Source: Candidatus Dadabacteria bacterium
GTDB lineage: Bacteria; Desulfobacterota_D; UBA1144; Nemesobacterales; UBA2774
DNA: 5,610 nt
Reading direction: 5' to 3'
Assembly (NCBI GenBank): GCA_020054175.1
Contig: JAGVLR010000130.1
Location: 1 to 5,610, forward strand
A program made the position numbers and the translations under genes. A model generated the notes under the pieces. That model saw nothing but the letters and a program-made list of their open reading frames with translations. It was not told the DNA's origin and searched no databases. Position 1 is the first letter of the stretch. Each line of letters begins with the position of its first letter. This document shows, in pieces, positions 1 through 5,610 of this stretch.

Positions 1-129
1 GCCTGCGTCCCTCGCGGACGTCCCTATGCCCCCTTCGCACTGGCAGCCGTAAAGAAAGCCGAGCGCGACGATGCACAGCGCCGGAAAAAGAGCGTTCTTG
101 TTCTTAAAGAGTGACCTGAGGACTCTCAT
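1..129 (-). CDS. Putative lipoprotein, N-terminal part only (runs off the left edge)
   Basis: An ATG at 129-127 opens a minus-strand frame that stays open for 43 codons to the window edge, so only the N-terminus is visible. The product starts with a basic segment (R2, R5, K9, K11), followed by a hydrophobic stretch at about residues 13-27 and the lipobox L26-Y27-G28-C29. This is a type II signal peptide, so the protein should be lipidated on Cys29 and anchored in a membrane. A second cysteine follows closely (C29-Q-C31) and the mature part begins Gly-rich. A G-run (GGGGGG) ending 7 nt upstream of the ATG is a plausible, unusually G-rich ribosome-binding site. The mature domain lies outside the window, so no function can be assigned. 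The plus-strand reading of the same bases gives a basic tail with no recognisable features. I am fairly confident in the signal peptide. Confidence 0.62.
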   Translation of the reverse strand, partial: MRVLRSLFKNKNALFPALCIVALGFLYGCQCEGGIGTSARDAG

Positions 130-187
130 GTTCACACCCCCCGCATATATTTTGCTATCTAACCGATACAAATAACTACAGAATCTA

Positions 188-216
188 ATAGTATCACAGT
201 AAAATGCCGCGGGCAA
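188..216 (-). promoter_or_regulatory. Candidate extended -10 promoter for the lipoprotein gene
   Basis: Read on the minus strand, TTGCCC (216-211, four of six matches to the -35 consensus) is separated by exactly 17 nt from TACTAT (193-188). TACTAT is preceded directly by TGA, which gives the TGN element of an extended -10. Transcription would begin near 181, leaving a leader of about 50 nt before the lipoprotein ATG. The surrounding 135-200 stretch is AT-rich against a GC-rich background, as expected for a promoter. This is motif reading only. Confidence 0.4.
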
Positions 217-243
217 CATACTTAATCCGGGCTTCCGCGCCCA

Positions 244-1017
244 TCAAGACTGAAGGGATTTGACTATCTTCCTCACGAGAAATCTCGGCGTAAACCTTAG
301 CAGCACGGGAATCAGCTTCTGCTTTACCCCCGGAAGAACGATAACCTTCCCGTGCCTGAACCCTTCGTACCCCTCCCTGACGACAGGACCCACATCCATC
401 AGGCTCATCTTGAAGAGGAGCGAATCGTCCAGCTCCGACTTCTCCCCGAACTCCGTCCTCACAGGCCCCGGCGCAAGGCACGAAATCTTTATGTTGGGAT
501 TCTTCATCTCTTCAGAAAGCGCCTCGGTGAAGGAGAGCACGAAGGCCTTTGTCGCGTAATACACGGCGAGGTTAGGCCCCGGCTGAAAACCGGCGAGCGA
601 GCCCACGTTCAGGATACCGCCGCGTCCCCTCTCAATGATCCCGGGGAGAAAGAGCCTCGTCAGGTGCGTTAGCGCGGCGACGTTCACCTGCACCATGTCC
701 ACCTGCATGTCGGCGTCGAGATTAGCGAACGGTCCCCTCGCGCCGAACCCCGCGTTGTTGACGAGCACATCTATATCTATCCCTTCTCTTTTCAGGTGCT
801 CGTAAATTTCCTTGGGGGCTTGGGGGTCCGACAAATCCTTCGGGAGCACGAAAACGTCCACCCCGAACTCGTCCTTGAGCTCGTCGGCGAGGGCTTTTAA
901 CCTCTCTTCCCTTCTCGCAACCAGAACAAGGTCCGAGCCGTCCGCCGCGAAGAGCTTCGCAAGCTCCCACCCTATCCCCGACGACGCCCCCGTTATGAGT
1001 GCTCTTTCGGCTGCCAT
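244..1017 (-). CDS. Short-chain dehydrogenase/reductase (classical SDR, DltE/COG0300-like)
   Basis: This 257-aa protein is a complete classical SDR, an NAD(P)(H)-dependent cytosolic oxidoreductase with a Rossmann fold. The cofactor glycine motif TGASSGIG is at residues 9-16. Basic residues R35-R36 after the second strand suggest NADP(H) preference. D61-L62 contacts adenine and N87-N88-A89-G90 stabilises the central sheet. The catalytic set is N112, S140, Y153 and K157 (YYATK), followed by P183-G184-P185-V186-R187-T188. The C-terminus is basic and hydrophobic (about 228-257), as in the DltE-like group, and could lie against a membrane. The ATG at 1017 has GGGAGGG ending 9 nt upstream, which fixes the start. 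The gene reads the same way as mtgA, about 100 bp downstream of it, too far apart to assume an operon. The substrate cannot be read from sequence; members of this group act on varied ketones, alcohols and acyl compounds. Confidence 0.93.
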   Translation of the reverse strand: MAAERALITGASSGIGWELAKLFAADGSDLVLVARREERLKALADELKDEFGVDVFVLPKDLSDPQAPKEIYEHLKREGIDIDVLVNNAGFGARGPFANLDADMQVDMVQVNVAALTHLTRLFLPGIIERGRGGILNVGSLAGFQPGPNLAVYYATKAFVLSFTEALSEEMKNPNIKISCLAPGPVRTEFGEKSELDDSLLFKMSLMDVGPVVREGYEGFRHGKVIVLPGVKQKLIPVLLRFTPRFLVRKIVKSLQS

Positions 1018-1031
1018 ATCTTCATTCCCTC

Positions 1032-1044
1032 CCTGTATAACAGG
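1032..1044. repeat. Short perfect inverted repeat beside the SDR ribosome-binding site
   Basis: CCTGT at 1032-1036 and ACAGG at 1040-1044 are perfect 5-bp inverted arms around a 3-nt centre. On the SDR transcript the 3' arm abuts the GGAGG Shine-Dalgarno at 1032-1028, sharing one base. It could be a small operator half-site pair or a weak hairpin that limits ribosome access. At 5 bp it could equally be chance. Confidence 0.3.
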
Positions 1045-1090
1045 CTGATTTTAAGGTTTACACCCCTCTTTAGTTATGTCAATAAATACG

Positions 1091-1111
1091 CCCGGAGTTC
1101 TCTCCGTTCCG
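1091..1111 (-). terminator. Weak candidate terminator hairpin after mtgA
   Basis: Just past the mtgA stop, the minus-strand transcript can form CGGAG-AGAA-CTCCG (1106-1093), a 5-bp stem with a tetraloop. An alternative is a CCGGA/TCCGG pairing over 1111-1092 with a longer loop. The sequence that follows (1090-1081) reads CGTATTTATT, which is T-rich but has no uninterrupted T run. It may be an inefficient intrinsic terminator or only part of the GC-rich 3' end. No other hairpin in the mtgA-SDR gap fits better. Confidence 0.22.
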
Positions 1112-1120
1112 GAATCCGGA

Positions 1121-1810
1121 TCACTCCAGCCCCTTAAGATACGCCGTCCCGCCCAGGTTATCCATCTGCCCCATTATCCACGCCTGCCGCCCCTTAACGT
1201 AATCAGACGGCCTCCCCGGCGACATCCTGTCAGGGTTCGGCAAGACGGCCGCTACGAGCGCCGCCTCCCCCTTCGTGAGATTCTTCGCCGGCTTCCCGAA
1301 ATATATCTCCGCCGCCTTCTCCGCCCCGTATATCCCCGGCCCCGTCTCCATAACGTTCAAATAAACCTCGAGTATCCTCTTCTTCCCCCACATCGTCTCT
1401 ATGAGAAACGTAAAATAGGTCTCGGCGCCCTTCCTCGTCCATGTCCGCGACGGCCAGAGAAACACATTCTTCGCCGTCTGCTGGCTTATGGTGCTCGCCC
1501 CCCTTAGTTTCTTGCCCTTATTCTTATCCTCTATGGCGTCTATTATCGAATCCACGTCGAAACCCTTGTGCAGCGGGTACGTCTGGTCCTCCGCCGCGAT
1601 AACCGCGAGCTTCATATTCCCGGATATGTTTTTGTAATCCTTCCACTCTTTTTTGATGGGTTTTCCTTCCTCGAAGTACTTCATAACCATGAGCGGCGTC
1701 ACAGGCGGATTCACGAACCTGTAAAGAAAAACCCACCCCACGGTGAGAAGAAGGACGAACAAGGCGGCCTTCAGCACGAATTTTACGAGTCTCCACGCAA
1801 ATCTTTTCAT
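1121..1810 (-). CDS. mtgA: Monofunctional biosynthetic peptidoglycan glycosyltransferase MtgA (GT51)
   Basis: The 229-aa protein is a membrane-anchored GT51 glycosyltransferase that polymerises lipid II into glycan strands on the outer face of the inner membrane. It has no transpeptidase domain, and its length suits MtgA. One transmembrane helix spans about residues 9-31. The five GT51 motifs appear in order: E74-D75-Q76 with H81-x-G83-x-D85 (catalytic Glu74); G104-A-S-T-I-S-Q-Q-T-A-K114-N115; R126-K127-x-x-E130 (second essential Glu); K144-R-I-L-E148-x-Y-L-N152; and G162-A-E-x-A-A-x-x-Y-F-G172-K173. The W-P-S-R-T-W-T-R-K block at 119-127 is typical of MtgA rather than of bifunctional PBPs. 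I chose ATG at 1810 because GGAG (1818-1815) lies 4 nt upstream. A GTG at 1813 is in frame and would add one residue, but it sits only 1 nt from GGAG. An in-frame TAA just upstream rules out longer forms. It is divergent from gyrA. Confidence 0.95.
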   Translation of the reverse strand: MKRFAWRLVKFVLKAALFVLLLTVGWVFLYRFVNPPVTPLMVMKYFEEGKPIKKEWKDYKNISGNMKLAVIAAEDQTYPLHKGFDVDSIIDAIEDKNKGKKLRGASTISQQTAKNVFLWPSRTWTRKGAETYFTFLIETMWGKKRILEVYLNVMETGPGIYGAEKAAEIYFGKPAKNLTKGEAALVAAVLPNPDRMSPGRPSDYVKGRQAWIMGQMDNLGGTAYLKGLE

Positions 1811-1875
1811 CACACTCCGTTAACTATACTATCCATTAATCAGAATAAGTTATACCTGAATCCGAAGGTTTTCCT

Positions 1876-1899
1876 CCCCCTGCATCCCGCCCGGGGGGG
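1876..1899. repeat. C-run/G-run hairpin-capable tract in the mtgA-gyrA gap
   Basis: C5 at 1876-1880 can pair with part of the G7 run at 1893-1899, leaving a loop of about 12 nt; CCCGGG at 1890-1895 is itself palindromic. The tract sits about 10 bp upstream of the proposed gyrA -35, outside the gyrA transcript but possibly in a long mtgA leader. No function is evident. The homopolymer is also a likely site of sequencing or replication slippage. Confidence 0.3.
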
Positions 1900-1908
1900 C
1901 TACGTAAA

Positions 1909-1935
1909 TTGACTCTTGCCCCTCCCTCATATAAC
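1909..1935 (+). promoter_or_regulatory. Candidate gyrA promoter
   Basis: TTGACT (1909-1914, five of six matches to the -35 consensus) is followed after 15 nt by TATAAC (1930-1935, five of six matches to -10). The hexamers are good but the spacer is shorter than the usual 16-18 nt, which lowers confidence. Poorly spaced promoters are known for some supercoiling-sensitive genes, so this could be meaningful for gyrA, but that is inference. Transcription would start near 1942, at the foot of the inverted repeat at 1943-1965, giving a leader of about 38 nt. Confidence 0.4.
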
Positions 1936-1942
1936 CTTATTA

Positions 1943-1965
1943 CCTAATATTTATAGATATTTAGG
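1943..1965 (+). promoter_or_regulatory. Imperfect inverted repeat overlapping the gyrA Shine-Dalgarno
   Basis: CCTAA (1943-1947) pairs with TTAGG (1961-1965), and TAT (1948-1950) with ATA (1957-1959). One T (1960) is bulged and the loop is 6 nt. The 3' arm contains the first AGG of the AGGAGG at 1963-1968, so folding would partly cover the ribosome-binding site. Only two of the eight pairs are G-C, so the hairpin would be weak and temperature-sensitive. It could also act as DNA, as an operator. Confidence 0.35.
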
Positions 1966-1968
1966 AGG
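1963..1968 (+). promoter_or_regulatory. Ribosome-binding site of gyrA
   Basis: A full AGGAGG core lies 11 nt before the ATG at 1980. This is the strongest Shine-Dalgarno in the window, though its spacing is a little long. Together with the protein alignment it fixes the gyrA start. Confidence 0.75.
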
Positions 1969-1979
1969 CTTTAAGCTAA

Positions 1980-4445
<2,466 letters not shown>

Positions 4446-4462
4446 TCGATCAGTTTCCTGAA

Positions 4463-4957
4463 ATGACAAGAGAAGTAGAAAACATATTCCTCGATTTCCC
4501 CGGCTACGGCTGCTTCGCCTGCGATCCTCGTAACGGCCACGGCCTCAGGCTGAAGTTCTTCGCCGACGACGATAACGGCGAGGTCTTCACAAAAATCACG
4601 CCCGACGGGCACCTGCAGGGTTTCCCAGGCATACTCCACGGCGGCATACAATGCGCGCTCGTGGACGAAGTCGCATTCTGGACAATGTTTGATAAATACA
4701 AAAAAATTGCGCTCACGACGAACATCGGCATGGAGTTCCTGAGCCCCGTCGGTCTTTCCGGCGAGCTCACGATTTCCGGAAAAATAACCCGCGAAGAAGG
4801 GCGCAAAATAGGCGTCGATGTCCGGATTATCAACCATGCGGGGAAGGTTTGCACGAAGAGCAGCGTAGATTATATTATCCCGAAGAAGGAAGTAACGATG
4901 AGAATAATGGGGAAGGAAAGGTTCACCCCCAAATTCACGCAGTACCTGGAAGACTGA
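4463..4957 (+). CDS. PaaI-like hotdog-fold thioesterase
   Basis: This 164-aa cytosolic protein belongs to the PaaI/4HBT hotdog superfamily, whose members mostly hydrolyse acyl-CoA thioesters. The N-terminus has C17-F-A-C20 followed by N24 and G27-L-R-L, matching the common 'CFxCGxxNPxGL' opening of this family. H59-G60-G61 and D68-E69 form the HGG...DE active-site signature, on the loop and central helix of the fold; the acidic residue is the likely catalytic base or nucleophile activator. Strands from about 88 to 138 complete the sheet, and a basic tail (140-164) follows. The ATG at 4463 fits the family N-terminus but has no good Shine-Dalgarno: the nearest AGGAG (4438-4442) overlaps the gyrA end and is 20 nt away. 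Translation may therefore depend on coupling with gyrA. The substrate is unknown; a housekeeping acyl-CoA role is a guess. Confidence 0.88.
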   Translation: MTREVENIFLDFPGYGCFACDPRNGHGLRLKFFADDDNGEVFTKITPDGHLQGFPGILHGGIQCALVDEVAFWTMFDKYKKIALTTNIGMEFLSPVGLSGELTISGKITREEGRKIGVDVRIINHAGKVCTKSSVDYIIPKKEVTMRIMGKERFTPKFTQYLED

Positions 4958-4958
4958 A

Positions 4959-5564
4959 ATGTTAAAGCTCTACGACCATCCGCTGTCCGGAAACTGCTAC
5001 AAGGTAAGACTTGCACTCCGCCAGCTCGGCGCCCCATACGAAAAGATCCACCTCGACATATTCAAAGGCGAGCAGCACTCGAGAAGCTACGACGCCGTAA
5101 ATCCCAACAGGAAAATCCCCGTCCTCGTCGACGGCGACTTCAACATGTGGGAGTCTAACGCCATATTGCTCTACCTCGGGAAAAAATACTCCCCCAACCC
5201 TCTTTACCCGGACAACCTTCCCGCCTTCGGCGGAATGGCGCAGTGGCTTCTTTACGGCAAAACCTCGATCGACCCGAACCTGGCAGTCGCGAGGTTCATG
5301 ACGAAGTTCCTGCCGCCGGAATCCGTCGACGAAAAAAGGCTTAACGAGCTGCGGGCCCAGGGCGGCGCCGTTCTCAGGGTGCTCGACAGCCACCTGGAGC
5401 ATTACGATTTCCTGGCCGGGGAATACTCCATGGCCGACATCGCCTGCTTCCCATACGTCAATCTCGCACCCGAAGGCGGAATAGACCTTTCGCCCTATCC
5501 CAGCGTAATCCTATGGTGCGACAGAGTAAAATCCCGGCCCGGCTTTATAAAAATGGATGAATGA
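4959..5564 (+). CDS. Glutathione S-transferase family protein
   Basis: This 201-aa protein has the two-domain layout of cytosolic GSTs, which conjugate or reduce electrophiles with glutathione. The thioredoxin-like N-domain (about 1-75) holds S10-G-N-C13 at the start of helix 1, where the catalytic Ser or Cys of bacterial GSTs lies. It also holds N48-P49 and the cis-proline P54 in K-I-P-V-L, and W64-E65-S66-N67-A68-I69, whose E-S pair binds the gamma-glutamyl group. The helical C-domain (about 88-201) includes the N-capping box and hydrophobic staple at Y156-S157-M158-A159-D160-I161. Which residue activates glutathione is not certain: S10 is my first choice, with C13 and Y5 as alternatives. 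Only one base separates the thioesterase stop from this ATG, and a weak GGAAG lies about 7 nt upstream, so the two genes are translationally coupled. Presence of a GST suggests the host makes or imports glutathione or a similar thiol. Confidence 0.92.
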   Translation: MLKLYDHPLSGNCYKVRLALRQLGAPYEKIHLDIFKGEQHSRSYDAVNPNRKIPVLVDGDFNMWESNAILLYLGKKYSPNPLYPDNLPAFGGMAQWLLYGKTSIDPNLAVARFMTKFLPPESVDEKRLNELRAQGGAVLRVLDSHLEHYDFLAGEYSMADIACFPYVNLAPEGGIDLSPYPSVILWCDRVKSRPGFIKMDE

Positions 5565-5610
5565 CTCTTGGGGATGAATGATTCTGTGGGGATGAATAGT
5601 TCTGAAAAGA
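5556..5610 (+). repeat. Three imperfect direct repeats across the GST stop codon
   Basis: Three head-to-tail units all begin GATGAAT: 5556-5572 (17 nt), 5573-5590 (18 nt) and 5591-5610 (20 nt, possibly cut by the edge). All share a TTCTG or CTCTT core followed, in the first two, by a TGGG end. The GST stop codon (5562-5564) lies inside the first unit. Each unit carries an ATG; the second and third are in the same frame. The third unit is the most diverged. It may be a small duplication that created extra start codons, or the start of a longer repeat continuing outside the window. Confidence 0.6.
5574..5610 (+). CDS. Possible start of another gene in the same unit (partial)
   Basis: An ATG at 5574, 9 nt after the GST stop, opens a frame that stays open for 12 codons to the right edge. 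The visible peptide is MNDSVGMNSSEK. A second in-frame ATG is at 5592, in the next repeat unit. A G-run directly before each ATG is only a poor ribosome-binding site. Tight packing of the genes upstream makes a continuing operon plausible, but the coding evidence is too short to identify anything, and the frame may simply be a product of the direct repeats. Confidence 0.25.
   Translation, partial: MNDSVGMNSSEK

Noticed and set aside
1..114. Plus-strand frame ending at TGA 112-114, as a possible C-terminus of a gene entering from the left
   Set aside because: It gives a basic, featureless tail, whereas the minus strand of the same bases encodes a clear lipoprotein signal peptide with a start codon and a G-rich upstream site.
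200..243. GGGC/GCCC pairings after the SDR stop as a terminator
   Set aside because: The pairings are only about 4 bp and no T run follows directly; there is no convincing intrinsic terminator.
1032..1044. CCTGT-N3-ACAGG as a LexA (SOS) box
   Set aside because: The E. coli-type LexA box needs CTGT-N8-ACAG; the 3-nt centre is too short, and the SDR gene is not a typical SOS gene.
1076..1507. Plus-strand open frame opposite mtgA
   Set aside because: The product is Arg/Pro-rich and lies over the conserved GT51 motifs of mtgA on the other strand; it is a composition artefact.
1823..1828. TATAGT on the minus strand as a -10 for mtgA
   Set aside because: Transcription would start only about 6 nt before the ATG and no -35 lies at proper spacing. 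A TATAAC further up (1854-1849) also lacks a -35, so no mtgA promoter is called.

Overview
The window looks like ordinary chromosome from a diderm (Gram-negative-type) bacterium of moderately high GC. The envelope type is inferred from a lipoprotein signal peptide, a monofunctional peptidoglycan glycosyltransferase (MtgA) and a soluble glutathione S-transferase. Arg is often AGG/AGA, Ile often ATA and Leu mostly CTC, in all the genes, so nothing looks recently imported. The combination would suit an uncultured lineage at the deltaproteobacterial/Desulfobacterota or Dadabacteria level. That placement is a guess from gene content and style, not a measured result.

Left half (1-1810), all on the minus strand: the first 43 codons of a lipoprotein run off the left edge (129 to 1). 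A classical short-chain dehydrogenase/reductase (SDR) lies at 244-1017 and mtgA at 1121-1810. The gaps between them are about 100-115 bp, so these may be separate transcription units. The lipoprotein has its own plausible extended -10 promoter.

Divergent junction (1811-1979): mtgA reads left and gyrA reads right. The gap holds a G7 run in a possible C/G hairpin, a candidate gyrA promoter, and an imperfect inverted repeat whose 3' arm overlaps the first half of the gyrA Shine-Dalgarno.

Right half (1980-5610), all on the plus strand: complete gyrA (821 aa), then a PaaI-like hotdog-fold thioesterase after 17 bp, then a glutathione S-transferase after 1 bp. These three are probably co-transcribed. 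Three imperfect 17-20 bp direct repeats begin at the GST stop and run to the right edge. They contain in-frame ATG codons that may start another gene.

Functionally the window mixes DNA topology (GyrA), cell-wall glycan synthesis (MtgA) and small-molecule enzymes (SDR, thioesterase, GST). I see no phage, transposon, CRISPR, tRNA or rRNA signature and no convincing undescribed system. The points most worth checking are glycine at the GyrA quinolone-contact position, the hairpin over the gyrA ribosome-binding site, the repeats at the right edge, and the gyrA-thioesterase-GST linkage.
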